This document shows positions 26,401 through 33,864 of a stretch of 64,000 nt of DNA, one piece after another. Both the position numbers and the translations under genes were made by a program. A model generated the notes under the pieces. That model worked only from the letters and a program-made list of their open reading frames with translations, was not told the origin of the DNA and did no database searches. This stretch comes from Paludibacteraceae bacterium (lineage in GTDB: Bacteria; Bacteroidota; Bacteroidia; Bacteroidales; Paludibacteraceae): positions 18,644-82,643 of the forward strand of contig JAGCGM010000136.1 of the NCBI GenBank assembly GCA_017649635.1, read 5' to 3'. How positions within the stretch are numbered: position 1 is the stretch's first letter; the number at the start of each line of letters is the position of its first letter.

Positions 26401-26489
26401 TGTTCAATGAAGCTTGCACCACCCAGGCAAGATATTCGCTTGTGACCAACTACAAGGAACTTCTTGACGAGATGGAGAAGTTGAAATAA
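23433..26489 (+). CDS. res: Type III restriction endonuclease subunit (Res)
   Basis: 1,018 residues. Superfamily 2 helicase motifs: METGTGKTYVYI near residue 104 (Walker A), IIIMDEPQRMEG near 236, SHSALSEGWDNPNVF and RRRQEIGRGLRLC near 561. The C-terminal nuclease of the PD-(D/E)XK type shows PDWAIAF near 946 and FFIAETKG near 965. In type III systems Res with Mod cuts DNA between two head-to-head sites in an ATP-dependent manner. All motifs appear intact. It ends the four-gene cluster that starts at 17636. Confidence 0.93.
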   Translation: MKFNFKIQQYQTDAVENTVSVFEGQPLVDGSELYKMDKGRGVLVYEGTDNAYRNHEIVPGLLKKIDVNSNAPLLDNIRNAQKSCDITLSSSLATGFGACNLDIDMETGTGKTYVYIKTMFELNKRYGWTKFIVVVPSVAIREGVFKSFKDLEEHFMFYYQKKARYFIYDSKNLTKLDSYSSSAEINVMIINFQAFATSMKEGGKSKESKIMYSERDEFQSRRPIDVIAANKPIIIMDEPQRMEGAATQNALKKFNPLFALYYSATHKTNHNAVYALDSLDAYNQKLVKKIQVKAFKVENLQGKDSYMYIDDIKISPKEPPMVRINLEVSTKNGIKRETHLFKKGDKLAEESGLRQYDGYEITDIIPEKSCVVFLNGSILQKGDVIGDTDEEAIQRVQIRETIKSHFEKEKSLFEQGIKTLSLFFIDEVAHYKSYDENGETVPGKFWKIFEEEYLRELNNNITLDTDDPYQKYLRRFSVGQIHNGYFSIDKKGHAINSKEDSPEALSAYDLILKNKERLLDFEEPTRFIFSHSALSEGWDNPNVFQICTLRHAGSDTRRRQEIGRGLRLCVDQNGERMDYERLGERVHEVNKLTVIANESYADFVSGFQSEIKEALRERATKPTVQFFVGKSIKLEDGTIHLIDEQEAGSITSYLYENDYIDKDNNLLESYKAAAETGEFEPMGRKLRPYANQIHEIIRSIFDENAALAGMIENGNKTSVKENTLNKNIEKKEFIDLWNQINHKYAYTVSYDSDELITKAIKSIDDNLTIRKMRYTTTVVDQKSGAGEFGNMQTSTHDLKTMGGSNVKYDLVGEIAKGSNLTRRTVVKILKGMDPNKLLYFKENPEDFIHNTIKLIREQKATMIIESISYNQIEGCYETSIFTAEKHTQPIESAYHKDNTKHILDYVFTDSDTERKFAEELEAADEVVVYAKIPRSLQIPTPVGNYAPDWAIAFKKGSVKHIFFIAETKGSLEKMQLKPVEQTKINCARKVFNEACTTQARYSLVTNYKELLDEMEKLK

Positions 26490-26541
26490 GACATCAGGTA
26501 AACATATTATGAATTAAATTACAAACAATAAAAAAGTGCAT

Positions 26542-26928
26542 ATGAAATCATTCATTTTAGGTGTCATAACGGGTGTAGTTTTAACAATCGCCGGTTTATT
26601 CGTAATTTTTGCTTTAAACAGCAATTCAGATAATGTAGGTACGGAAACGAAAACGGATCCAATCCAATATCTGGAAAAACCTATTAGTTATGAGAACAAA
26701 AAGGAAACATCCTTTAAGGTGTTTCAAGTTATTGGCAATGCCGCATTAGCAAGTGAGATCTCAAATAAAGAATATAAATGGTATAATGGCAATACTGTTC
26801 TCATTCTTGGAGAAAATTTTTATAGTGATCAAGTGGTTACGATAAAAAATCCTATGAGAGTTGGAACATACAACTATACGACTAGAGCTGATATTCCTAA
26901 GACAGTTCCTGTAATCAAAGGAGAATAG
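26542..26928 (+). CDS. Small single-pass membrane/exported protein (128 aa)
   Basis: MKSFILGVITGVVLTIAGLF forms a membrane anchor or uncleaved signal; the remaining 100 residues face the periplasm (KVFQVIGNAALASEISNKEY). The ATG at 26542 is preferred to a GTG six bases upstream. The gene is AT-rich, like others in this region, and unlike the preceding res gene. No family is recognised. Confidence 0.7.
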   Translation: MKSFILGVITGVVLTIAGLFVIFALNSNSDNVGTETKTDPIQYLEKPISYENKKETSFKVFQVIGNAALASEISNKEYKWYNGNTVLILGENFYSDQVVTIKNPMRVGTYNYTTRADIPKTVPVIKGE

Positions 26929-27106
26929 AAAGTTAATTGAATTTCTCGGGAAGGGAAGAAAAAACAAGGCAGGGTAAAAGGAGCTCTCCTTATTATCCTG
27001 CCTTTGGCCAACTTGCACTACCACAATGCAACCCAAGCGCAAATGTATAGAATTATGGGATAGAAAAAGTATATTTGCACCCAAAGTTTAACAAATAAAC
27101 ATACCC

Positions 27107-27292
27107 ATGACCCGCGTCTACAGCATAGATGAATTAAGAAAACTCGAAAAGAGTCTCTCCAAGGATGATATAGGCCACAAGGTGGAGAGGATCATCACCA
27201 CAAAGGAGTATGGAGAGACTTCCGAGTACTACACCGTTGTACAAGATGAGCTGGGGGTAAGACTGAAGTACGACGGACTTTTCACAGAATAA
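27107..27292 (+). CDS. Small hypothetical protein (61 aa)
   Basis: MTRVYSIDELRKLEKSLSKD begins a 61-residue protein with a helix then a beta hairpin (GETSEYYTVVQDELGVRLKY). A likely -7 element (TATATTTG near 27069) lies about 30 bp upstream. A copy of the G-rich motif directly follows its stop. No family is recognised. Confidence 0.65.
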   Translation: MTRVYSIDELRKLEKSLSKDDIGHKVERIITTKEYGETSEYYTVVQDELGVRLKYDGLFTE

Positions 27293-27297
27293 ATAAT

Positions 27298-27312
27298 TTA
27301 GGGAGGGGAGAA
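27298..27312 (+). repeat. Dispersed G-rich motif, copy 6
   Basis: TTAGGGAGGGGAGAA, a shorter version, six bases after the 61-aa gene. Copy 5 (TTGGGGAGGGGAGAAGT) lies at 17270-17286. Confidence 0.7.
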
Positions 27313-27398
27313 GAAATTTGTTCACTTACATCATACTTTTTATAAAAAATATTTGTGTAAAATACACACCTATTTAACATAAGATTAATTACATAACA

Positions 27399-27480
27399 AA
27401 AAAGAGGAATCGTAATTTAATTACAACTCCTCCCCGTTTTTAACCCCGGTTCTGTACACCAGAACTACCACAATCTTTTA
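27399..27480 (-). ncRNA. Candidate small RNA with terminator (minus strand)
   Basis: On the minus strand, TGTAATCTTTGCG (one base longer than the -7 consensus, near 27490) is followed by a hairpin (GTTCTG-GTGTA-CAGAAC). A G-rich linker comes next, then a long stem (GAGGAGTTGTAATT paired with AATTACGATTCCTC) and a T run. No frame is present. The same -7-region sequence (GCAAAGAT, then ACATTTTTATTTGTA) occurs near 10557. It could also be the terminator of the gene at 27520. Confidence 0.4.
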
Positions 27481-27519
27481 CGCAAAGATTACATTTTTAT
27501 TTGTAATAAAAAAGTGGAA

Positions 27520-28668
27520 TTACATTTTCAAATTTTTCGTTTTGATTTCCTCCAATGCAGACCGTACCAATTTTTTAAAATATTCACCTCCATCTTCTTT
27601 CATTTTAGATAGATTCTCTGCTGAGGTCCAATCACGGAATTGATTTAACCAGCTATGACCATATGGCCAGTAATCGTTGGGCTGGATATCGAAGCAGTCT
27701 AACTTTTGATGTTCAAACTTCTCAATTCCGTTCGGAGTGTAGTTGGAAATTCCCCAATAGAAATTATATTCGCCACGACTATCTGTCCAAATATAGATAG
27801 CAGCTGTATGCCATTCCTCACGACGGAAATAAAAACCTCTCCCATCTCTACCTTCCCCAAACATATCTCTTTCTTCAAAAATAAGATTTTCTTCTTTTGC
27901 GAATTCCTCAAGATTGGGTCTAACAAACTGTTCATATATGTATTTTTTGTACTCTTCCTGAGCATTGCATATTGCGGCTACAGCATCTGAGTTGTCTGCC
28001 ATGACCTTAAGTAAATTTTCTTTGTTTATTGTTTCCATGTCCTGATTGGTTAATTGCTTAATATGATTTCTATATTGTATCAATGTTTCTCTAATCAATG
28101 GATTGACCGCACTTTCTTTTATACATTTTTCAAGCCAATTCATGATGTCCTTTGAGTACGAAATTCGTTCGTATTTTATTCCTTTTACACTTTCTTCGCT
28201 GGCATCTGTACCCGTGAGTGTTAGGTAATAGATTGAATAATTCTCATTGTGATATTTCCCTAGTGCAAAGTCATTATATCTTTTTAATTGTTCAGGCTGA
28301 TCTTCAGCATATATTTTATTTTCAATTATTATTCCGTGGGTATGATTTTCATCTTCAATGAGAATGTCTATTCGTCCATCAGGTGTGGAATACTCCGTAT
28401 AGACTGTTGCTTGTGATGTATTGTTAATTATGCTGTCGCCAATTGTATCAAGAAATAGCCGTAGGAATTTGTCTCCTTGTCCATGGGACTCCTTCGGATT
28501 TAAAAAACATGCAATAATTGCAGAGTGAGTTACTTCATAATGAGCAACCCCTAAGGTACTGAATATATTAAACCTTTCGCCTCTTCCTAAGCTTTCTTTC
28601 TTTTTAATATTGTCCTCCTTTAATATGGAGTTTACCTTGTTTAATAGAATATCAATTTTGTTTTCCAT
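27520..28668 (-). CDS. PD-(D/E)XK nuclease-superfamily protein
   Basis: 382 residues. GRIDILIED (near residue 98) and IIIENKIYAEDQPEQLKRY (near 115) form the D, ExK and Q/Y signature of the PDDEXK_4-type nuclease family. The first part (FNIFSTLGVAHYEVTHSAIIACFLNPKESH) is also typical of this family. Members are often lone defence or mobile-element genes of uncertain target. It follows the phosphoribosyltransferase gene by 74 bp in the same direction and may be the last gene of the dprA operon. The gene is AT-rich. Confidence 0.88.
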   Translation of the reverse strand: MENKIDILLNKVNSILKEDNIKKKESLGRGERFNIFSTLGVAHYEVTHSAIIACFLNPKESHGQGDKFLRLFLDTIGDSIINNTSQATVYTEYSTPDGRIDILIEDENHTHGIIIENKIYAEDQPEQLKRYNDFALGKYHNENYSIYYLTLTGTDASEESVKGIKYERISYSKDIMNWLEKCIKESAVNPLIRETLIQYRNHIKQLTNQDMETINKENLLKVMADNSDAVAAICNAQEEYKKYIYEQFVRPNLEEFAKEENLIFEERDMFGEGRDGRGFYFRREEWHTAAIYIWTDSRGEYNFYWGISNYTPNGIEKFEHQKLDCFDIQPNDYWPYGHSWLNQFRDWTSAENLSKMKEDGGEYFKKLVRSALEEIKTKNLKM

Positions 28669-28742
28669 TTTGACATAACTTTTTATGAAGGTATTATTTT
28701 TGAACCGATTAAATATTGGAAGTAAATCGTTAATAATTTGGC

Positions 28743-30590
28743 TTATGTTGGCCTCACATGTTTTGTCTTACCAAGAGCCAATCCTCCTACAACAATTGCC
28801 CCAAGACTCTTCATTTTACACCTGAATGTCCGCATGGATTCACCTTTTGTTATAACATCATCAAATAACAACACATATCTTCCCTTAAAATAATCATCGT
28901 CAAAGGATAACATACTTGTGTCAATAATTGTACCACCTAAATGTTTTTCCATCTTCGCTGTTTTTACGATAATGTGCGAATAAGCATTAGCCATACCTAA
29001 TTCTGTGCATATGCGGTTCGAGAAATCTTCATATCTTGCTTGAGTTTTAACTTGTGAAGAAGCAGGTATACAAACCAATGTAAGGTATTTTAAGCTCTCC
29101 GCCCCAAATGTAGTCAGAAGTTTTTCCTTTAACATCGGAATCACTTTATCAAGAGCTTCCTGATGGTCGGAAACTAAAGTTTTGCCTGGTGTATTCTTAA
29201 AATCCCATACTATTTTCCTATTAAACCATTCTTCATCCGTTGCTTCAAAATCACATGTGGTTGGATAGTAGTAGAATAAGTAGGAATAGTGAAGATCAAT
29301 ATCAAATGTATCCCAAGAAGATACCGATTGTAACAAGTTTTTTTTCGCATTTTCTTCCTCCAATTTCTTTTGGGCTTGCTCTGCATTCTTTTTATTGTTA
29401 TTATCGATTAGTTTCTCCATTTCCTCTCTATCCAACCCTTTTTGGATGCTAATAAATGTGAGAAGAGGACGTTTCTTTTCAAGCATATTAACAACATCAT
29501 TACACATTGTTACTAATCGTTCATTATCTGTCACAATGTCAATAATAACAACACGCCTTTTTACACCTTTAGTCCACTTATCTACTTCTGATATCTTGTC
29601 GGAGAAGAAATCTGTTCTTATCAGATAATCAACAGAATCATCAAGACCCAAAATGATATGGTCATATAAAGGAATGTCGGTCCACGGATCTCGATCACAT
29701 TTTATTGGGCAGAAATACACACTCGTTTTTTCTTCTTGATTGAGCTTATTAACAAATGAAGCGATTGCACAAGCCTGTTCTTTCTGTAAAGTCGACCAGC
29801 GTTTTTTAACCAAATGTCCATTAGCTTTAATAAGGGGGAAATGAGTATAATCTAAATCCTCTTCTAAACAATATGAGAATGGAAACATCTGCCAAACAGA
29901 AAAGTTGTCTGGCCCTTTACCTCCGATAAGTCTCAAATCGATATTATACAAATAGCATCCGTATGTATTAAGTAACTCATCACGTAGTTCTCTACAGCGA
30001 TTTGCATAAATCATTTGTTCATTTTCCCAATTACTGATTTTTAACTGTTGATCTAATATCCTAATTTCATTTTCTTCATCAGAAATAACAAAATCTGATA
30101 TGATATAAAAATTTTTTCTCCTTGTTGCTTCCCATTTACTGTAACCATCAGGATATTGTTTTTTTATTCTATCGGCATTTTCTTCCCATTCTTGTTCCTG
30201 TTTTCTCTTTTCATCTCTAAGTTGCCTCTCTTCATATTCCCATACATAATCTTCACGAGAGCTTATCTTTTTTAGCTCAGAAAGTGCTGTGATATTTCCT
30301 GAATAATCTTTTTTTATTCTGTTGCTATCAACATATTTACAATATGCTAAATAATATTTTTTCTTAATGTATTGTACACGATTCTTATGTTTATCATAGA
30401 CTCTATCATGAACTGAAAGACAGAAATAAAACCCCAACCCGACGACAACAAGAGATCCTACTAGCATTATCAACAATACAACAAAAGGGCTGATTTTATA
30501 CGCATCACCAATGTACATACAAAATCCCCATAACAAAAACCACCCAATAGTGGCAGCCAACCATCCTAAACAGCCTTTAAAATCGCTCAT
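28743..30590 (-). CDS. Membrane-anchored phosphoribosyltransferase-domain protein
   Basis: 615 residues. Two N-terminal membrane segments (WLAATIGWFLLWGFCMYI and FVVLLIMLVGSLVVVGLGFY), then a long charged, partly coiled-coil cytoplasmic region (EYEERQLRDEKRKQEQEWEE). The C-terminal type I phosphoribosyltransferase domain carries the PRPP loop YVLLFDDVITKGESMRTF near residue 575. The loop appears complete, so catalysis or PRPP sensing is likely. It is encoded after dprA and the HAD gene on the same strand. Together they suggest a pathway that makes, senses or trims a nucleotide-like molecule at the membrane, by inference. Confidence 0.85.
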   Translation of the reverse strand: MSDFKGCLGWLAATIGWFLLWGFCMYIGDAYKISPFVVLLIMLVGSLVVVGLGFYFCLSVHDRVYDKHKNRVQYIKKKYYLAYCKYVDSNRIKKDYSGNITALSELKKISSREDYVWEYEERQLRDEKRKQEQEWEENADRIKKQYPDGYSKWEATRRKNFYIISDFVISDEENEIRILDQQLKISNWENEQMIYANRCRELRDELLNTYGCYLYNIDLRLIGGKGPDNFSVWQMFPFSYCLEEDLDYTHFPLIKANGHLVKKRWSTLQKEQACAIASFVNKLNQEEKTSVYFCPIKCDRDPWTDIPLYDHIILGLDDSVDYLIRTDFFSDKISEVDKWTKGVKRRVVIIDIVTDNERLVTMCNDVVNMLEKKRPLLTFISIQKGLDREEMEKLIDNNNKKNAEQAQKKLEEENAKKNLLQSVSSWDTFDIDLHYSYLFYYYPTTCDFEATDEEWFNRKIVWDFKNTPGKTLVSDHQEALDKVIPMLKEKLLTTFGAESLKYLTLVCIPASSQVKTQARYEDFSNRICTELGMANAYSHIIVKTAKMEKHLGGTIIDTSMLSFDDDYFKGRYVLLFDDVITKGESMRTFRCKMKSLGAIVVGGLALGKTKHVRPT

Positions 30591-30648
30591 ATATCAAACT
30601 AATATATTGTGTAAGCCAATATTATATTGGCCACTAATTCTGCAGTCT

Positions 30649-31149
30649 TTATCTTATTAGTGTTAAGATTTCACCAGGTTTAATAATTGCATGAGTATAA
30701 TCTGATTTGACCAACTCTGCCTTTTCTTTTGTTCCCCAAAAACATGCAACACTTTCAATACCTGCTGCATTAGAAGATTGTATATCAATAACACGATCGC
30801 CAAAGGATATTGCGCTTTTAGCGTCACACCCAAGCATTTCCAGCGCCTTTAACATGGAAGCAGGATGTGGTTTGATTGGCTTAGCATCGTGATAAGCAAC
30901 AATATGGTTTATTGGCAAATTAAACTGTTGCACAACCTTTTCGACATACGGGCGTGGTGAAGTACTGACTATACAGGTGTTGATGTCAAACTTCTTGATT
31001 ACTTCAAAGATTTCATTCAAGCCATCATAAACTGTACACTGAGGGATGACCGAAAAAGCCCCGTTCCAGTCCCTCTTACTTCTATACGGTTCCGCCACCG
31101 TGGTATCTACTAACGTCAGATCCAGATCAAAAATGATATTCATTCTCAT
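30649..31149 (-). CDS. HAD-superfamily phosphatase
   Basis: 166 residues. FDLDLTLVDT near residue 7 is HAD motif I (two catalytic aspartates), STSPRPYV is motif II, the lysine in KPIKPHP is motif III, and ISFGDRVIDIQSSNAAG is motif IV. The enzyme removes phosphate from a small molecule such as a nucleotide or sugar phosphate. Its start overlaps the dprA stop (ATGA), so translation is coupled. The phosphoribosyltransferase gene follows after 58 bp. Confidence 0.9.
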   Translation of the reverse strand: MRMNIIFDLDLTLVDTTVAEPYRSKRDWNGAFSVIPQCTVYDGLNEIFEVIKKFDINTCIVSTSPRPYVEKVVQQFNLPINHIVAYHDAKPIKPHPASMLKALEMLGCDAKSAISFGDRVIDIQSSNAAGIESVACFWGTKEKAELVKSDYTHAIIKPGEILTLIR

Positions 31150-32123
31150 AGGTCAAACAGATCTTTCTTATTAGGTTTCCAGTTTTTAACACTATCACTT
31201 ATGTCATCTAGATTATCGCTCCCCTTAATGTACTTGGCTCCTTGTCTAACTAAAAGAGCATTACCAAGACACCTTTCATGTTGGCGGGTATCTTCATCTT
31301 TAAAGTATATTGTATACAGAGGTTTCCTTGCTTGTAATGTAGCAGTGGCTGCGTGCATAGTACCTCCCTGTTCTCCTGTCTGTATTACCAATGTGGCTAA
31401 AGACAGACCTGACTGCAATCTATCTCTGTCAACCAAACTGTATCTATTGACAGGTGTTCCAATACGGTATTCGGATATGAGTAGGCCACCCTTCTCTACA
31501 ATCTCTTCTGCCAAGTCTTGATTCTCTGGGGGATATATGGAATCGTAATCAAGACCGGTTGCAAGAATAGCCGTAGTCTTTCCACCAACTTTCAAAGCAC
31601 CTTTATGACCGCAAGTATCACATCCAATGGCCAATCCTGAAACAATATTGAAGCCTCTCTTTGCTAACTCTTCAGACAGATATGTTCCTCCTGCAACTCC
31701 CTCTGGGGTAGCTTCACGGGTTCCGATAACAGCAAAACCAGGCAATTGGGTTACCGAAAAATCCCCCCTATACCAAAGAAGTAATGGTGGATCTAATTTT
31801 CCTTCCTCATTAACAGTCTTACGCAGTACATCGGGATACTCTTCGTCGTAGTAGCCAACAAGACCTATTCCCATCTGACTACTTGTCTCGATTATTTTTT
31901 GAGCAATACGATAGGCATCATTCAAATTAGAAAGAGTAACTTTTTGTATGGCCTTTTCTTTCATACCAGACATCAGTTTCGATAAATCTTCATACGAATT
32001 AATATCAAGATTGAGGTTATCAATGGTCGACCCAATAGCAAATATCTTTTGAGGGCCAACACCTTTCACGTCAACTTCCTTTAGACATGTAAGAGTTAGG
32101 ATTTGTTCTTTTGTCAGAGCCAT
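31146..32123 (-). CDS. dprA: DprA/Smf-family Rossmann-fold protein
   Basis: 325 residues. An N-terminal helix-hairpin-helix-like part (VKGVGPQKIFAIG) is followed by the DprA core: FAVIGTREATPEG, NIVSGLAIGCDTCGHKGAL, ATGLDYDSIYPPEN, GLLISEYRIGTPVNRYSLVDRDRL and GEQGGTMHAATATLQ. The usual RNRIIAGLS is here RDRLQSGLS. Chromosomal DprA loads RecA on ssDNA. This plasmid version, in an operon with a HAD phosphatase and a phosphoribosyltransferase, fits the broader SMF/LOG group thought to bind or cut nucleotide ligands. It is the first gene of the operon, with its own promoter. Confidence 0.88.
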   Translation of the reverse strand: MALTKEQILTLTCLKEVDVKGVGPQKIFAIGSTIDNLNLDINSYEDLSKLMSGMKEKAIQKVTLSNLNDAYRIAQKIIETSSQMGIGLVGYYDEEYPDVLRKTVNEEGKLDPPLLLWYRGDFSVTQLPGFAVIGTREATPEGVAGGTYLSEELAKRGFNIVSGLAIGCDTCGHKGALKVGGKTTAILATGLDYDSIYPPENQDLAEEIVEKGGLLISEYRIGTPVNRYSLVDRDRLQSGLSLATLVIQTGEQGGTMHAATATLQARKPLYTIYFKDEDTRQHERCLGNALLVRQGAKYIKGSDNLDDISDSVKNWKPNKKDLFDL

Positions 32124-32183
32124 AAATAATTCAGTACATAACTATTTCTCGTTTTTTTGAGCAATATAAATGAATATTGGTAA

Positions 32184-32214
32184 CAAAATTATAACTTTTT
32201 AGATACTATACAAA
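32184..32214 (-). promoter_or_regulatory. Promoter of the dprA operon
   Basis: On the minus strand, TTTG (32211-32214), a 19-bp spacer and TAATTTTG (32184-32191), an exact consensus promoter. It lies 61 bp upstream of the dprA start, downstream of the Cas12a-like repeat at 32298 in the direction of transcription. Confidence 0.85.
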
Positions 32215-32297
32215 AAAAGCGTAAGCCGATCGTTTTTGCTTATATAAACTCAAGGGCCTGGACTCCCTATACACAAATAAGCACGATACGGTCTACG

Positions 32298-32317
32298 ATC
32301 TACAATAGTAGAAATTA
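32298..32317 (-). CRISPR. Solitary Cas12a-type direct repeat, copy 1 (no array)
   Basis: Minus strand TAATTTCTACTATTGTAGAT, 20 bp, is the handle of type V-A crRNA: AATT, the 5-bp stem TCTAC/GTAGA, a TATT loop, then T. From memory the same 20 bases are the repeat core of a Porphyromonas Cas12a, and AsCas12a and FnCas12a differ only in the loop. The bases after it, read as a spacer, start CGTAGACCGTATCGTGCTTA. There is no second repeat nearby and no cas gene. The exact 20 bases recur at 56119-56138. It lies after ssb, following a hairpin, and upstream of the dprA promoter. Confidence 0.75.
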
Positions 32318-32318
32318 T

Positions 32319-32347
32319 AGCCCCCTACTATCCGATAGTAAGGGGCT
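32319..32347 (-). terminator. Hairpin between ssb and the Cas12a-type repeat
   Basis: AGCCCCTTACTATC pairs with GATAGTAGGGGGCT (14 bp, one imperfect pair) with a one-base centre. It lies 33 bp after the ssb stop; the repeat begins one base after it. There is no strong T run, so it may be a weak terminator for ssb or the 5' structure of a repeat-containing RNA. Confidence 0.6.
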
Positions 32348-32380
32348 ACTACACTAATATTTATGAAAAATAAAAGAATA

Positions 32381-32764
32381 TCAGAAAGGAACTTCCTCTT
32401 CACCTGACTTGAACTGCTCAACCGGTTCGTTCTCCTTCTTAGATCCAAGAAGTTCCAAGTCGGTACACAGAATCTCTGTCATGTACTTCGTACCCTTCTC
32501 AGGATCCTCCCACTTTGCATAGTGGATGCTACCTTTCACACTGATAAGAGAACCTACTTTGACATAGTTCTCGATTACGTTCGTGATATTGCCAAAGAAG
32601 ACAAGATTATGCCACTCTGTCCTGTCCTCTATCTTCTTGCCGGACTTAGTCTCATAACCTCTTTCAGTAGTCGCGAGAGTGAATCTTGCCACCTTACGTC
32701 CTGCTTCCGTACCCATAATCTTGGGTTCCTGACCTACACGGCCAACTAATTGAACATTATTCAT
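32381..32764 (-). CDS. ssb: Single-stranded DNA-binding protein
   Basis: 127 residues with the canonical SSB layout: MNNVQLVGRVGQEPKI, RFTLATTERGYE, EWHNLVFFGN, VGSLISVKGSIHYAKW. An acidic tail ends EEEVPF, the partner-binding tip. It coats ssDNA during replication and after conjugative entry. It differs from the two tail-less SSB-like proteins at 7362 and 14131. It is encoded between small plasmid genes and the dprA operon, with an AT-rich leader before its start. Confidence 0.93.
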   Translation of the reverse strand: MNNVQLVGRVGQEPKIMGTEAGRKVARFTLATTERGYETKSGKKIEDRTEWHNLVFFGNITNVIENYVKVGSLISVKGSIHYAKWEDPEKGTKYMTEILCTDLELLGSKKENEPVEQFKSGEEEVPF

Positions 32765-32787
32765 ATATAAAAGATTTAAAGTTGTGA

Positions 32788-33156
32788 TTATCTTAAAATA
32801 TCTATCCTCTCACTTCCCACAAATACCGTAGTGACCACATTCCATCTGTCCTTCGTTCTCTGCGAAAGCTCCTCCCCTATCGTATAATCGATGTTGTTGG
32901 GGTTGTTCTCGTTGTCCACGATGAACGTGGATCCATCGATGAACTTCGACACCATCTTCTCCGTCTCGCTCCTCCGGGAGGCGTCGACATCGGATAGGAA
33001 GACAACATCACCGGGCGACTTGACGACCGCATAATCGCCCTTCAACGCGCTTAATGTCTTACGAAGATATTGCTTTGTGCTTTCCAGGTTCTTATCCACG
33101 GATGGGACGGATTTATCTACAAGGGACAAATCACCAAAAACTTCTACTGTGTCCAT
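32788..33156 (-). CDS. Hypothetical protein (122 aa)
   Basis: The start MDTVEVFGDLSLVDKS at 33156 follows the leader ACATTAAAATTTTCAG, so it is preferred to an upstream in-frame start. The protein is alpha/beta with TKQYLRKTLSALKGDYAVV and GSTFIVDNENNPNNIDY. No family is recognised. It lies 23 bp before ssb in the same direction and is probably cotranscribed with it. Confidence 0.7.
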   Translation of the reverse strand: MDTVEVFGDLSLVDKSVPSVDKNLESTKQYLRKTLSALKGDYAVVKSPGDVVFLSDVDASRRSETEKMVSKFIDGSTFIVDNENNPNNIDYTIGEELSQRTKDRWNVVTTVFVGSERIDILR

Positions 33157-33269
33157 AACTGAAAATTTTAATGTACTGATATACAAATATAATCAAAAAA
33201 TTTCAGATACCGCAATATTTAACGGGGAAATGATATAAAGTTAAAGAAATACATATAAATTTGCCGTAC

Positions 33270-33340
33270 GAAATTCGCTTCGAATAAACAATCTATATGT
33301 AATAGTGTGGCCCACAGGGATGCGAGCCGCACTATTTTAG
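33270..33340 (+). ncRNA. Candidate small RNA with terminator (C)
   Basis: TAAATTTG (33256-33263), a consensus -7 element, is followed by a small hairpin (GAAATTCGCTTCGAAT), an unpaired linker AAACAATCTATATGTAAT, then AGTGTGGC paired with GCCGCACT and ATTTTAG. It lies between oppositely placed minus-strand genes and has no frame. The architecture matches the candidate RNAs at 12645 and 34695. It may instead be a terminator of the minus-strand gene at 33349. Confidence 0.4.
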
Positions 33341-33348
33341 TTTATGAC

Positions 33349-33594
33349 CTAAACACACATCGCCAAAGCCCTCTGTTCCATCCTGTGCAGGTGTTGCGCC
33401 TCCGTGAAATCGTAGGCCTCCCAATCACAAAAATCGTCGTAGAACTTGATGTACCTTTCCTCCTCCGGAGACTCCGGGAAGGCAGGGAGAAGACAAAGTT
33501 CGTCGTGACCTTTCACAACCTTCGGGAGATAGAACGTGCTATCTCCCTTATGGCGGATGACCGCCGCGTTAATGCAATCCGAAAAATTAACCAT
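33349..33594 (-). CDS. Small hypothetical protein (81 aa)
   Basis: The ATG at 33594 follows the conserved leader TCTAACATTAAAATTTTT; a TTG six bases upstream is less likely. MVNFSDCINAAVIRHKGDST begins an 81-residue acidic protein with ESPEEERYIKFYDDFCDW. No family is recognised. It is encoded 24 bp after the 81-aa gene at 33619 and probably cotranscribed. Confidence 0.7.
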   Translation of the reverse strand: MVNFSDCINAAVIRHKGDSTFYLPKVVKGHDELCLLPAFPESPEEERYIKFYDDFCDWEAYDFTEAQHLHRMEQRALAMCV

Positions 33595-33618
33595 AACCAA
33601 AAAATTTTAATGTTAGAC

Positions 33619-33864
33619 TTATATCTTGTTCTTGAATTTAGTGCGAAGGAAAGCCCACTCATGCGGGGCTACCTTCACAGGTTTGAGTATCCATACACTC
33701 TCCAGATCCCACCCTTTCTCACGGAAAAGGGTTTTACAATCTTCCACCTCCTTGTTATTGTCACAGACAATATAAGGGAGTCTATCGGAGCTCTTTTCAC
33801 GTCCATCGAACAACTTGATGTACTTCTCCGCATCCTTTTTAAAGTTTGCAAATTGAATATCCAT
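33619..33864 (-). CDS. Small hypothetical protein (81 aa)
   Basis: MDIQFANFKKDAEKYIKLFD begins an 81-residue basic protein of alpha/beta character (LPYIVCDNNKEVEDCKTLF, then WILKPVKVAPHEWAFLR). No family is recognised. Its start overlaps the end of radC by 26 bp, so translation may be coupled. Another 81-aa gene follows. Confidence 0.7.
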   Translation of the reverse strand: MDIQFANFKKDAEKYIKLFDGREKSSDRLPYIVCDNNKEVEDCKTLFREKGWDLESVWILKPVKVAPHEWAFLRTKFKNKI

